From Pseudoalteromonas aurantia (GTDB lineage: Bacteria > Pseudomonadota > Gammaproteobacteria > Enterobacterales > Alteromonadaceae): 32,865 bases of DNA. This document shows positions 8,481 to 17,527 of this stretch, piece by piece; the first letter of the stretch is position 1, and each line of letters opens with the position of its first letter. The stretch lies in contig NZ_PNBY01000075.1 in assembly GCF_005886875.1 (NCBI RefSeq), forward strand, positions 1-32,865, given 5' to 3'. The notes beneath the pieces are model-generated. The model was not told where the DNA came from. It did not search any database and saw only the letters and a list, made by a program, of their open reading frames with translations. The position numbers and the translations under genes were made by a program.

Positions 8481-11400
8481 TCAAAACGTTTGCTTAAGCA
8501 TGGCCATCATGTCGGCAACTGATAGTTTATTGCTTTGGTCGTTTCCTGAAAGTAAAGTTTGCGCCAAATCTCTTTTATGTTGATGTAAAGCAAAAATTTT
8601 TTCTTCTATGGTGTCGCTTGCGATTAAACGGTAAATAGTCACTGGTCGCTGTTGGCCCATACGGTGAGCACGATCGCTTGCTTGCTCTTCAACTGCAGGG
8701 TTCCACCACGGATCCATATGAATAACATAGTCAGCGGCGGTGAGATTTAATCCTGAACCGCCTGCTTTTAAGCTGATCAAAAACACATCGCCATCACCTT
8801 GTTGAAACGCGTTGACTCGTTGTTGGCGTTGTTTATTTGGTGTACTGCCATCAAGGTACTGGTAGTGGACGCCTTTTGCGTCTAAGTGCTGTTTTATGAG
8901 TTGTAAGTGCCCCACGAACTGACTGAAAATTAGCGCTTTGTGATTATTTTCTTGTAGTTCGTCGAGTAACTTGTCGAGTGCGGCAAGTTTTGCGCTCGGG
9001 ATGGTATTGTTGGCCAATACCAATGCGGGGTTACAACAGGCTTGGCGCAGTTTAATAAGTTCAGCAAGCATTTTAATCCTGTGTGCACCGGGTTGGTCTT
9101 GGCTTGATGACTGAGTGAGGTTGTCGATGGCACTTTGGCGCAATGCTTCATATAAGGCCATTTCTTCATCACTTAATTGCACTTTAACATTGATGTCGGT
9201 TCTAGTTGGTAATTCAGTTAATACTTGGTGTTTCATACGTCGTAAAATAAACGGTTTGATCAGGTTTTTAAGCTTGTTTTGTGCTTTTTTTGCTGCAATC
9301 GGATCATCTTTAATGGCTTCTATAGGAGTTGAGAATCGAGTGCTAAAGCGCTTTAAATTACCCAGTAACCCGGGGTTTACAAAGCGAAATAGACTCCAAA
9401 GTTCTGATAAATTATTTTCAATAGGGGTGCCTGTGGTGATCAGTTTAAAGTCGCCTTTTAACGCACATGCGGCGACCGAGCGTTCCGCCAGTGGATTTTT
9501 CAGCGCTTGAGCTTCATCGGCCACAATGGTTTGCCAGGTAAGTGATTGCAGCATCTCACTTTCGCGTTGCAGTAACCCATAGCTAATAACAACACAGTCA
9601 AACGGTTTAAGGGCGCTTAGCATGGCAGTGCGCTCGGGTGAGCTTTTTAGATCTGCCAGTAAGATCATGTTTATGCTGGGGGCAAATTTGCAGGCTTCTT
9701 GTATCCAATTGAAACACACTGAGGTTGGCGCTATCACCAAGCTTGGGCCGTCTTTTGCTCTATCTAATAATACTGCCAGTGCTTGTAATGTTTTACCTAG
9801 TCCCATATCGTCGGCAAGACAGGCACCTGCTCCCCAATGGGCCAGTCTCGAAGCCCAGTCAAACCCTTCAATTTGGTAATCTCGTAACGTCGCTTGTAAA
9901 GTATTGGGTAAGCTGGGTATTAGGGCATTGGCCTGATGCATTTTTTGATGCTGCTCGTCCCATGCATGTAGCGTTTTCATTCGCATACCTGTGGTTGCCT
10001 GCGAAACATGCTGACTGGCTAATGGGTGAAATTGTCCGCCATCTGTTGCTTCATTGAGTTTATCTAATCGTTGTTTTAGTTCATCGGATAATGCGAGCAC
10101 TTGCTGATCATCTAAGGTAATAAAGCGACCATGTGCTTGGGCTGCAAGAGTGAGTAGGGTTTTGAGCTCTATTACTTGGCTATCATCAACTGACAGTTCG
10201 CCATTTAAGTCAAACCACTGGTTCTTTTTAGTCATTGCCAATTGTAGATGATGACTTTGCAACGATTTAGTCATCGTCATTTTTTTGCCTTTGGGCCAAC
10301 GTAATTCAATGGGCACAGGACTGGGCGATAAACGTGAGAGTGATTCTAACTGCTCGAGCGCGTTAAACGCGCTTTGTAAGTCATCAAGTTGTAAACGGGT
10401 GTCTTGCATGGCTAAAAAAGCAGGGCAGTGTTGGTCAAGCAAGTCTAGATATATTTGCTCTTTCACTAAATCGCGAGAGGTGGCAACGCGTTTACCTTTT
10501 ATCTCGGTAGTCATCTTTGCATTGCCTATACCGGGTTTTAAGGTTGGGCCATGTTCGCCAAAAGGCATCACGACGCAATTGAACGCAAGGCCATCATTAA
10601 ATGGCTGAATATTAATAATAAGATCACTGTGGCTAGGGAGTGTTTCTAGGCCAGTATCTAACTCTGCAATATCAGATTGAATATTCAATAAAGGCGCAAT
10701 GGCATTGACTCCGGCGAGCACTTTGTCTTTGGCACTGACGGGAATACTCAAGCCTTCTTCACCAATAATTTGAGTAACTTTTAAGTGCTCAGGAGAAAAC
10801 ACCGTTAACCGATATTGCTCTGGTGCGTGTTCAATTAACGAGTAGCTGTGTTGTGTATTGGTTTGTTGAGTGGGAATATCAGCAATGCTCAGCACAAGGT
10901 GTTCGCCTTGTTGTGTAATGAGTAACTCAGGCTCGGCTTCATGCAGCTCTATGGGTGTAAATAGATCATCTGCTATATACAAGTTTGGTGCAGCGCAGGC
11001 AGCTCTCAAAGCAGATAGGCCTTCCAGTGAATAAAGTGTTTTTGTACGCCATTGCTCCGTGCGGTTAATATGCGAGCACAATTGCTTATCGTGTTCTGAT
11101 AAAAATGCAAATGCTTGTTGAGACTCATACAATCTTTGTAGTGCAATAGGCTTGCCTTTGCTCCAGCCAGACGCGTTTTGTGTTTGTTCACGTGCTGAAA
11201 AGCTAACCGTATAGGGGGTTATGTGCATGATCCAAATAAGCCGAGTGACTTTGACAGCACTGTGTTGGCTGGACGTATTTGAAGAGGGGGCCAACGCGAT
11301 GAGTTTTTCAAGTGCCAGATCCCAACCGACCTTATGTTCTATGGCCGTAGTAAAGTCCATAATTGGGTGGGTATGTTCACGCTTCCCCTCGATTGATCCC

Positions 11401-12677
11401 AGTTGCTCTATGAGTGTGGCAAATAGGCCATAATTTGCTACTTTAAAAAAGGTATGTGCCTCAACTAGTTTAGCACAAGGCGAATAAATCTGATCAGACC
11501 AAATGATTGATAACGCCTCTAAATAGCTGAGTAAATGGGCGTAAAACACATGATGCTCTGTTAAAAATGCGTATTCTTGCAGTGACGATGTGTACGGCGT
11601 TGCCGTCGACAAACTGGATGTGGTGGCCAGTAAAAATTGACCAACATAATGGCTGTGGTCATGATTATGTTTATCGTGACTTTGGGCAAAAATATGCGCC
11701 TCCGCCGAGGTGAAATAACAGGGGTCGTGTCGGTTTGCTTGTATTAATAACGCGATGTTATAAAAAATACCGTACACGCCATTTAAATACTGGTTTTTTT
11801 TGCGGGCATATTTATTTTTGGCGACCAATGCATTGGCAAATAAACCAATGGCACGTTCAAGATCTCCAGTAAGTAATGCATTGAGCGCATTGAGCTGCAA
11901 GCCATAGCAGCTTTTATCGTTGGCGTTGACGATGTGTTGTAGGCTGTCTAAGCGACCTTGCAGTAGGTATTGTTCAGCCAATAAGTGCGACAGTGCGACG
12001 TGTTCAGGCTGGTGGCGATTAACCTGTTCGAGTAATGACAGCGGGTAAGCATTGGATGCGCCATGTTGGCGCAGCACATAAAACCAACACGCAAATGCTT
12101 GATATTGGACTGTGTCTGGAAGCGCCAAAAAATGGGTTAAATCGAACGGTACGAACGCCAATTCTATTAATATACGAGTACGCCGATAATCAATGTGTTG
12201 TGGGTTTTTATGGAGCTTAAGTAAGTTAATGACTTTGCGATGGTCATTTAAAAAATAAAAGTCACGAATGAGACGTTGTTCATCTTCTAATGTTTGCTCC
12301 CAATCGTACAGTTGCAGTACCGGTACCACTGCTTCACCCGCTTTTAAAATGGTCAAAAATACATCATTAGCGATGGCATCCTGCGTAAGCCTGTTATGGA
12401 GTAAATAGGTTAGTTTAATGTCACCTTTGTTAACATTGACAAAGCCTTGTTTTCGCCAATTACTTAATATAGTAGATGAAATACGTTCAAAGGGGGCGGT
12501 GTCTTCTGTGTCTAACTGTATCGTAAGTTGTTTTAGCAGTTTATTTAAATGTCCCAAAGAAATAGGTTTATAAATCACAGCAAGTACAGTAAAAGCCCAT
12601 TGCTGAAAAGGAGGTAAAGATAAAAACTGCTGATATCTGGTATCAATTTCTAAAGGCAACTGAGCTGTGATTTTCAT
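8481..12677 (-). CDS. Large SNF2-family (Swi2/Snf2-like) DNA-dependent ATPase/helicase
   Basis: A 1398-residue protein whose C-terminal third is a complete SNF2 motor: motif I DDMGLGKT (956-963), Ia APTSVCFNW, II DEAQ (1054-1057), III TTGTPIENN, and in the second RecA lobe LIFSQFVGHL, YLDGSTP, the motif V region SLKAGGSGLNLTAADYVIHMDPWWNP and motif VI DRAHRMGQ near 1335. Such proteins translocate on double-stranded DNA and remodel bound proteins. The first 900 residues have no motif I recognise; they are Leu/Ala-rich with His and Gln, suggesting helical repeats followed by a beta-rich part. No zinc SWIM motif is evident. It is not RapA, which has a different N-terminus. It is monocistronic, with no methylase or nuclease partner of the kind seen in DISARM-type defence loci. 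The ribosome binding site before the ATG is weak. Confidence 0.9.
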   Translation of the reverse strand: MKITAQLPLEIDTRYQQFLSLPPFQQWAFTVLAVIYKPISLGHLNKLLKQLTIQLDTEDTAPFERISSTILSNWRKQGFVNVNKGDIKLTYLLHNRLTQDAIANDVFLTILKAGEAVVPVLQLYDWEQTLEDEQRLIRDFYFLNDHRKVINLLKLHKNPQHIDYRRTRILIELAFVPFDLTHFLALPDTVQYQAFACWFYVLRQHGASNAYPLSLLEQVNRHQPEHVALSHLLAEQYLLQGRLDSLQHIVNANDKSCYGLQLNALNALLTGDLERAIGLFANALVAKNKYARKKNQYLNGVYGIFYNIALLIQANRHDPCYFTSAEAHIFAQSHDKHNHDHSHYVGQFLLATTSSLSTATPYTSSLQEYAFLTEHHVFYAHLLSYLEALSIIWSDQIYSPCAKLVEAHTFFKVANYGLFATLIEQLGSIEGKREHTHPIMDFTTAIEHKVGWDLALEKLIALAPSSNTSSQHSAVKVTRLIWIMHITPYTVSFSAREQTQNASGWSKGKPIALQRLYESQQAFAFLSEHDKQLCSHINRTEQWRTKTLYSLEGLSALRAACAAPNLYIADDLFTPIELHEAEPELLITQQGEHLVLSIADIPTQQTNTQHSYSLIEHAPEQYRLTVFSPEHLKVTQIIGEEGLSIPVSAKDKVLAGVNAIAPLLNIQSDIAELDTGLETLPSHSDLIINIQPFNDGLAFNCVVMPFGEHGPTLKPGIGNAKMTTEIKGKRVATSRDLVKEQIYLDLLDQHCPAFLAMQDTRLQLDDLQSAFNALEQLESLSRLSPSPVPIELRWPKGKKMTMTKSLQSHHLQLAMTKKNQWFDLNGELSVDDSQVIELKTLLTLAAQAHGRFITLDDQQVLALSDELKQRLDKLNEATDGGQFHPLASQHVSQATTGMRMKTLHAWDEQHQKMHQANALIPSLPNTLQATLRDYQIEGFDWASRLAHWGAGACLADDMGLGKTLQALAVLLDRAKDGPSLVIAPTSVCFNWIQEACKFAPSINMILLADLKSSPERTAMLSALKPFDCVVISYGLLQRESEMLQSLTWQTIVADEAQALKNPLAERSVAACALKGDFKLITTGTPIENNLSELWSLFRFVNPGLLGNLKRFSTRFSTPIEAIKDDPIAAKKAQNKLKNLIKPFILRRMKHQVLTELPTRTDINVKVQLSDEEMALYEALRQSAIDNLTQSSSQDQPGAHRIKMLAELIKLRQACCNPALVLANNTIPSAKLAALDKLLDELQENNHKALIFSQFVGHLQLIKQHLDAKGVHYQYLDGSTPNKQRQQRVNAFQQGDGDVFLISLKAGGSGLNLTAADYVIHMDPWWNPAVEEQASDRAHRMGQQRPVTIYRLIASDTIEEKIFALHQHKRDLAQTLLSGNDQSNKLSVADMMAMLKQTF

Positions 12678-12889
12678 AAATTTTTCTAGGGTCGAGTCAC
12701 TAAGTAAGGGTGGTAATTTAACACATAATTCAGTTGCTTAAATAGAAGGTTGCGTTGTTAATGTCAGTTAGTTAAATTCTAGGTGAAAGCCCTCATGTTG
12801 AAGAACATATTGAAGCAATCACGAAACGCTAGCTGTAATAATAGCCGGGTAAAAAGATATGATACTTTGCTGGTAAATGACGAGAACGA

Positions 12890-13579
12890 ATGGAAAAACT
12901 TTATTTTTTGCCCGGTACTATGTGTACCAAAGCGTTATGGCAACATCTAGAATTGACGCTAAAAAACCAGTTTGAGTTAGTGTATTTAGGGATACCCAAT
13001 GGAATGGGGTTGAAAGAGCTGGTTACATATTACGAAATGATTTTTGATACAGAAGCAGTCAATTTGGTAGGCTTTTCTATGGGCGGCTATATCGCAGCGT
13101 ATTTACAATGTGCTTTAGAGCATAAGGTAAAACGGTCACTGATAATTTCTAACACCCCCTCGGTGTTACCTGACTATGAAATTAAACAGCGTTTTCATTC
13201 TCTAAAACTCATTGCAGAGCACGGCTATAATGGATTATCTGATGCTAGAGCACGTGTACTGTTAGGTGCGTCAACTAGTACTCAAACGATGATAAATGTA
13301 TTGCTAGATATGGATGCGTCATTAGGTAAAGAAGTACTGATTAGCCAGTATACCCACATGACCAAGCGTGAAGACTTGTATGAACCGTTGTGTATAAACC
13401 ACACACCGACGCTATTTTATTGTTCACCAAATGATCCATTAATTGATCCATCGTGGTTAACAGGGTTATGTGCTGTCAATGAACACGTAGCAGTGCGCTG
13501 GTCAACCGGTGATGGACATATGTTACCACTAGAAACACCTAATGAATTATCTAAGGTTATTATCGATTGGTTTAGCTAA
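12890..13579 (+). CDS. Alpha/beta-fold hydrolase (BioH/MenH-like, small)
   Basis: A 229-residue single-domain hydrolase without signal peptide. The N-terminal strand leads into the oxyanion region LPGTMC. The nucleophile elbow is GFSMGG with S63. The likely acid is D182 in SPNDPLID, and the catalytic histidine is H210 in GDGHMLPLETP, close to the 'GH.LPLE.P' ending common in esterases of this fold. The ribosome binding site is weak (GAGAACGA before the ATG). The gene stands alone, divergent from the SNF2 ATPase and convergent with the manganese exporter. The substrate cannot be read from the sequence. It is probably a cytoplasmic esterase or thioesterase; the fold assignment is firm. Confidence 0.85.
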   Translation: MEKLYFLPGTMCTKALWQHLELTLKNQFELVYLGIPNGMGLKELVTYYEMIFDTEAVNLVGFSMGGYIAAYLQCALEHKVKRSLIISNTPSVLPDYEIKQRFHSLKLIAEHGYNGLSDARARVLLGASTSTQTMINVLLDMDASLGKEVLISQYTHMTKREDLYEPLCINHTPTLFYCSPNDPLIDPSWLTGLCAVNEHVAVRWSTGDGHMLPLETPNELSKVIIDWFS

Positions 13580-13633
13580 TATTTTCAATTAATTAAATTG
13601 AGTGGTATTGATGATTTATCATGGTAAAGTTAA

Positions 13634-13664
13634 ACGAGTTAATTGTGTGGTATTATTAACTCGT
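13634..13664. terminator. Hairpin between convergent genes, probable bidirectional terminator
   Basis: ACGAGTTAAT (13634-13643) pairs perfectly with ATTAACTCGT (13655-13664), a 10-bp stem with an 11-base loop, midway between the convergent hydrolase (stop 13579) and exporter (stop 13701). The flanks are AT-rich but without a strong T-run. Confidence 0.5.
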
Positions 13665-13700
13665 CATATCATCTAAAGCTTTTAGGCCTATAACTGTGTT

Positions 13701-14861
13701 CTACATTAACCAGTACAAACCATAGCCTACACCCAGTGCAGGAATAGCGGAGTAACAGGTGGCTAATATTGCTGCTTTGGGTGCCATAGCGATTGCAGGA
13801 AAGAGGGCATCTCCATCATTGGATATCGCATTCCCCGCGAGTGCGCTAAAAGGAATGATCCCTTGAATGTATAATGTGGTAACAACGATTTGTGGTCCAC
13901 AACCAGGTAGCAGACCAATAAGCACAGCAATTAGTGGAGCAAATACGGCAAACTCACTGAACCATTGTCTTAAATCGAGCCCAAATAGGGTGACAGCAAG
14001 CTCATACAGCATAAAACTGGCCACAACCCAAGCAGTCACAAAGTGAGTATCTTGCAGTACGCGTGCGAATTTTGAGGGAGGTTCAAATTCTTCATCTTCT
14101 GCTGTAATTTGCTTATACGTTTTTCCTTCAGATGAAAGCGCCCATACGAGTACTGCAAATATTGCCATGGCGGCGCCAACAAGGGTAATTGAGTGTTCAA
14201 ACTCCCCCAAATCAACATTGAACGCAATCAAAAAAGCGATAACTAAACTGGGAAGCAGCGCAATTTTCCACACTTTTGTACTCGCAACAACCATGGTACT
14301 TGGCTTAGTACACTCGTGAGGCTGCACATGTTGCTCGTCGGGCTGACAAAACTCTTGTTTGTGAATTGCGTTGACGATAAGTCCGCTGATGATCCCAACG
14401 CCGACCCCAATCCCAATGATCAACAGGCCTTCTAACGGTTTATTAGCCAATAATAAAAAAGCGGCATCTCCCATTGTTGCGGTTAGAACTGCCACAATAG
14501 ACGCAAAGCTTGCTTGACGTTTAGTAAATTGTGTTACGACAATAATTGCCCCTCCACAGCCAGGAAGTGCGCCTAAAACTGCAGCGAAAACTATCTCTAA
14601 GGTGGGGGATTTAGCTTTTAAGTAACTTAATTCCAACTGAGGTAGTTTATCGACAAGGTAGTAATAAATGAACAATGTGCCAGCAACAAACACGCTGACC
14701 TGAAAAAATGCATCCGCAAGTGTTGGTAAAGTTATCGTTCTTATTGGTTCATAAGCGAGCGCTAGTACCAAAAAAAACGGCAACAATAAACGTTTGTTCG
14801 TCAGCTGTGTGCTTAGTAAATTTGCTAAGCGGGAAGGGGAATTGGCAGATTGTGAGAGCAT
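13701..14861 (-). CDS. Putative manganese exporter, MneA-like 10-11 TM heavy-metal transporter
   Basis: About 386 residues from the ATG at 14861; an in-frame TTG at 14870 is an alternative. It is a polytopic membrane protein with two homologous halves. The first carries GALPGCGGAIIVVTQF then MGDAAFLLLANKP; the second carries GLLPGCGPQIVVTTLY then NDGDALFPAIAMAP. The twin LPGCG and GDA motifs are the signature of the putative 10TM heavy-metal exporter family to which Vibrio cholerae MneA belongs (family knowledge). The central hydrophilic linker holds CQPDEQHVQPHEC, rich in Cys, His and acidic residues, a plausible metal-sensing or metal-delivery loop. The substrate is most likely Mn2+, by homology only. 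No Shine-Dalgarno sequence is seen: a perfect hairpin occupies the bases directly before the start codon, suggesting regulated translation or an operator. Confidence 0.85.
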   Translation of the reverse strand: MLSQSANSPSRLANLLSTQLTNKRLLLPFFLVLALAYEPIRTITLPTLADAFFQVSVFVAGTLFIYYYLVDKLPQLELSYLKAKSPTLEIVFAAVLGALPGCGGAIIVVTQFTKRQASFASIVAVLTATMGDAAFLLLANKPLEGLLIIGIGVGVGIISGLIVNAIHKQEFCQPDEQHVQPHECTKPSTMVVASTKVWKIALLPSLVIAFLIAFNVDLGEFEHSITLVGAAMAIFAVLVWALSSEGKTYKQITAEDEEFEPPSKFARVLQDTHFVTAWVVASFMLYELAVTLFGLDLRQWFSEFAVFAPLIAVLIGLLPGCGPQIVVTTLYIQGIIPFSALAGNAISNDGDALFPAIAMAPKAAILATCYSAIPALGVGYGLYWLM

Positions 14862-14897
14862 AAAGTGCAACCAGTTAATAAACTCAGTTGCACTTTA
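14861..14897 (-). promoter_or_regulatory. Perfect 11-bp inverted repeat abutting the exporter start codon
   Basis: TAAAGTGCAAC (14861-14871) and GTTGCACTTTA (14887-14897) are exact reverse complements with a 15-base spacer. On the minus strand the second arm ends on the A of the exporter ATG, so an RNA hairpin would bury the ribosome-binding region. As DNA, the arms lie about 26 bp apart centre to centre, suitable for a dimeric regulator. There is no U-tract, so a terminator for the upstream M28 gene is unlikely. It does not look like a yybP-ykoY manganese riboswitch, which is much longer. Confidence 0.6.
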
Positions 14898-14932
14898 GGG
14901 TTTTTCTAAATGAAAAGCAATATCATTTGCAT

Positions 14933-16558
14933 TTATTTTCTCTTAAACTCAGAGGTAGCCTTCCACTGTGGCCATGTTTCTTGCTGAGAGATGTCATATC
15001 CGACCTGATAGAATAGTTGCAGATCTTGCACTGCTCCTGTTAAATCCCATTCGTCACGATAGCGATCACATGGTTGGTGGTAGCAGCCAGTAAGTACAAG
15101 GCTCATACGCTTACGGTAGTTAGCCGTAGCATCATCTATTGCTTGCGTACCACCACCAGCATACATGGCTGGTACACCCATATTGGCAAATGCAAAGTGA
15201 TCTGAACGGTAGTAGCCACCTGATGCTGGTTTAGGATCACCAGATACAACACGGCCTTGAGCTTTAGCCGCCACGGTTAACATATCATCGAGGTCTGATT
15301 TACCAATACCCACAACACTGATGTCTTTTACACGTCCCAGTAGGTTTAAACTATCCATATTGATGTTAGCGACCGTTTGTTTTGCTGGGATCACCGGGTT
15401 TGATGCATAGTATTTAGAACCCAGTAGGCCTTGCTCTTCGGCTGTTACGGCTAAAAAGGTCATGGAGCGTTCTGGACGAGCAGGTAATTTAGCAAATGCT
15501 TCTGCTACTTCAATCATACCGCCGGTACCTGTCGCATTATCATGTGCGCCATTGTAAATCTGATCACCTTTACGGTTTTTATCAGTGCCTAAGTGATCCC
15601 AGTGCGCGGAATAGATAATATGCTCGTCGGGCTTTTTACTACCAGGCAACGTCGCAATGAAGTTATACGAGGTCGATGTTTTGATTTTACTTTTAACAGT
15701 AACTGATGCCGTTAGATCGCCCATATCTACGTGGTAGCTACCTTTTGCTGCGTTCGCTTTAACGGTAGAAAACTTTAAGCCTGCCTTGTTAAATAGCTCT
15801 TTCGCGACATCGACTGTTACCCAGCCTTCGACAGCGACACGATCCATGTTTTTATTGGCTTTTTGAAAACCAAATTGCTCACCACTCCATGAGTTTTCAA
15901 CTACGCTCCACGGGTAAGATGCGGGTGCAGTTTCGTGTATGATAATGGCACCCGCGGCACCTTGACGGCTTGCTTCTTCATACTTGTAAGTCCAGCGGCC
16001 ATAATACGTCATGGCTTCACCCGTAAACATGTTTGGATCTTTGGTTGCAAAGCCTGGATCGTTTACCAGCATGACCACAGTTTTACCAGTAACATCAATA
16101 CCTTCATAGTCATTCCAGTTATACTCTGGGGCGTTAACGCCATAGCCTACAAATACTAATTCAGAATTATTAATCGATTCAAGTGGACTGATCCGGCTGG
16201 TACCCATCACCATTTCTTTTTTATATAGGTACTTTTTGCCACCAATATCAAGAGTCATTTTAGAGTCTGCTTCAATAGAAACTAAGTCAACTTCTTGTAA
16301 AAAGCTATCGCCATTACCTGGCTCATAACCCAGTGATTTGAAGTGTTTAGTCAAATAAGCAAGGGTAAGTTCTTCACCTTTTGATGACGGAGCACGGCCT
16401 CCGAACTCATCAGACGCGAGCGTTTTAATGTGTTCAGCTAACTGTTCTTTGTTGATACTGTTATAGGCAGACTGCACGTCCTCTTTTGTATTAGTTGTTG
16501 TCATACAACCACTTAGCACGGCTACGGTGAGTGCGCTGAGAGTCATTTTAAGTTTCAT
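14933..16558 (-). CDS. M28-family zinc aminopeptidase, lipoprotein, with PA domain
   Basis: A 541-residue peptidase with a lipoprotein signal (MKLKMTLSALTVAVLSGC, lipobox LSGC, Cys18). A protease-associated (PA) insert lies at about 130-260 (VFVGYGVNAPEYNWNDYEG...GAAGAIIIHET). The M28 metal site follows the family pattern: H319 in SAHWDH, bridging D340 in GAHDNA, catalytic E374 and E375 in TAEEQG, D402 in NMDS, and H494 in CYHQPCD, where C492 and C497 may form a disulfide. M28 enzymes release N-terminal amino acids from peptides. The envelope location fits peptide scavenging together with the M3 peptidase. A RBS-like GAAG precedes the ATG. It is followed after 71 bases by the manganese exporter on the same strand, but the intervening hairpin suggests separate control. 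Confidence 0.92.
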   Translation of the reverse strand: MKLKMTLSALTVAVLSGCMTTTNTKEDVQSAYNSINKEQLAEHIKTLASDEFGGRAPSSKGEELTLAYLTKHFKSLGYEPGNGDSFLQEVDLVSIEADSKMTLDIGGKKYLYKKEMVMGTSRISPLESINNSELVFVGYGVNAPEYNWNDYEGIDVTGKTVVMLVNDPGFATKDPNMFTGEAMTYYGRWTYKYEEASRQGAAGAIIIHETAPASYPWSVVENSWSGEQFGFQKANKNMDRVAVEGWVTVDVAKELFNKAGLKFSTVKANAAKGSYHVDMGDLTASVTVKSKIKTSTSYNFIATLPGSKKPDEHIIYSAHWDHLGTDKNRKGDQIYNGAHDNATGTGGMIEVAEAFAKLPARPERSMTFLAVTAEEQGLLGSKYYASNPVIPAKQTVANINMDSLNLLGRVKDISVVGIGKSDLDDMLTVAAKAQGRVVSGDPKPASGGYYRSDHFAFANMGVPAMYAGGGTQAIDDATANYRKRMSLVLTGCYHQPCDRYRDEWDLTGAVQDLQLFYQVGYDISQQETWPQWKATSEFKRK

Positions 16559-16708
16559 AGTGCTTCTTTTGTTATAAGTATTAAAATCTCTTTATTATAA
16601 ACATAATTGGGCTGTTTTTTCGAGTAACTGCGATAGTTCACCGCGGAGTGATTGGAGCCACAGCTGACTTCAGGTAAACTAATGAAAATATTTTAAAATG
16701 TTTACAGA

Positions 16709-17527
16709 ATGAAGAAATTTACCCCCCCTGAGCAGTTTCAACCTTCTTTTTTAGTCAGTGGTGCATTTGCGCATTTAAATCATTTGTTTAAATTAAACAC
16801 TCATAATGATTGGCCTGACTTTGCATGGCTGAATCGTTTAAATAACATAAAAAACAGTCAAGGGTTGGCGGTAAAATTTGAGCCTGATCCATTGTTTCAG
16901 GATGAGGAGCGTTATTACGAACAAATAATATACGAAACAGGTCGGATCCCAACCAGAGAGCAGAACTGGCATGACTTATTTGGTGCGATGATCTGGTGTT
17001 TGTTCCCTAAAACAAAGGCATTACTGAATAAGCGCCACATAGATGAAATTAATCAACATGGTCTAAAGCAACGTAGTAGACATCGCAATGCATTAACCTT
17101 ATTTGATGAATGTGGGGTGGTGTTAGCAATAACAGACGATACTGTGCAAGCGCAGTTAAGAGCGCATAATTGGCAATCTGTTTTTGTTGAGCGCCGCATA
17201 CAGTGGGGTGAAATCATTCACCCCTTTATTTTTGGCCATGCAAATTATGAAATGTTAACACAACCGTTTATTGGGTTAACAGGAAAAGTGCTGTGTATTA
17301 AAGTAGAGACCAGTTTTGCAGCACTTTCTGTGCAAGAACAATATGTGGTGTTAGATGATTTACTTTGTGAGCAGATAACCGAGCAAGGGGTACTTGATGA
17401 CAATAAGCAGATGTCACCATTGCCGTTATTAGGTGTGCCTACTTGGTATGATGATAATAAAAATCCACAATTTTATGATAATACGGATTACTTTAGGGTA
17501 AAAAGAGTGTCTAAAAAGGAGTTCTGA
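16709..17527 (+). CDS. DUF3025-family protein
   Basis: A 272-residue soluble protein matching the DUF3025 pattern: an early DWPDFAWLN, the central block HDLFGAMIWCLFPKTKALLN, then SRHRNALTLFDECGVVLA and a late LPLLGVPTWYDDN. The family has no established function. No signal peptide or membrane segment is visible. Its TGA stop overlaps the ATG of the ABC ATPase gene (TGATG), so translation of the two is coupled and they form an operon. That is notable because a soluble DUF3025 protein is not a known ABC transporter component. The ribosome binding site is poor. The gene starts divergently from the M28 peptidase, across 150 bases that should hold both promoters. Confidence 0.82.
   Translation: MKKFTPPEQFQPSFLVSGAFAHLNHLFKLNTHNDWPDFAWLNRLNNIKNSQGLAVKFEPDPLFQDEERYYEQIIYETGRIPTREQNWHDLFGAMIWCLFPKTKALLNKRHIDEINQHGLKQRSRHRNALTLFDECGVVLAITDDTVQAQLRAHNWQSVFVERRIQWGEIIHPFIFGHANYEMLTQPFIGLTGKVLCIKVETSFAALSVQEQYVVLDDLLCEQITEQGVLDDNKQMSPLPLLGVPTWYDDNKNPQFYDNTDYFRVKRVSKKEF

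Noticed and set aside
8481..12677. SNF2 ATPase as part of a DISARM-like or other phage-defence island
   Set aside because: Neighbours are a metabolic-type hydrolase and an XRE/membrane pair; no methyltransferase, nuclease or PLD protein is nearby.
14861..14897. Rho-independent terminator of the M28 peptidase gene
   Set aside because: The stem is followed by the exporter start codon, not by a U-tract, and it overlaps the next gene's initiation region.
14861..14932. yybP-ykoY manganese riboswitch upstream of the exporter
   Set aside because: The gap to the M28 gene is only 71 bases and contains a simple hairpin, not the conserved multi-helix aptamer.
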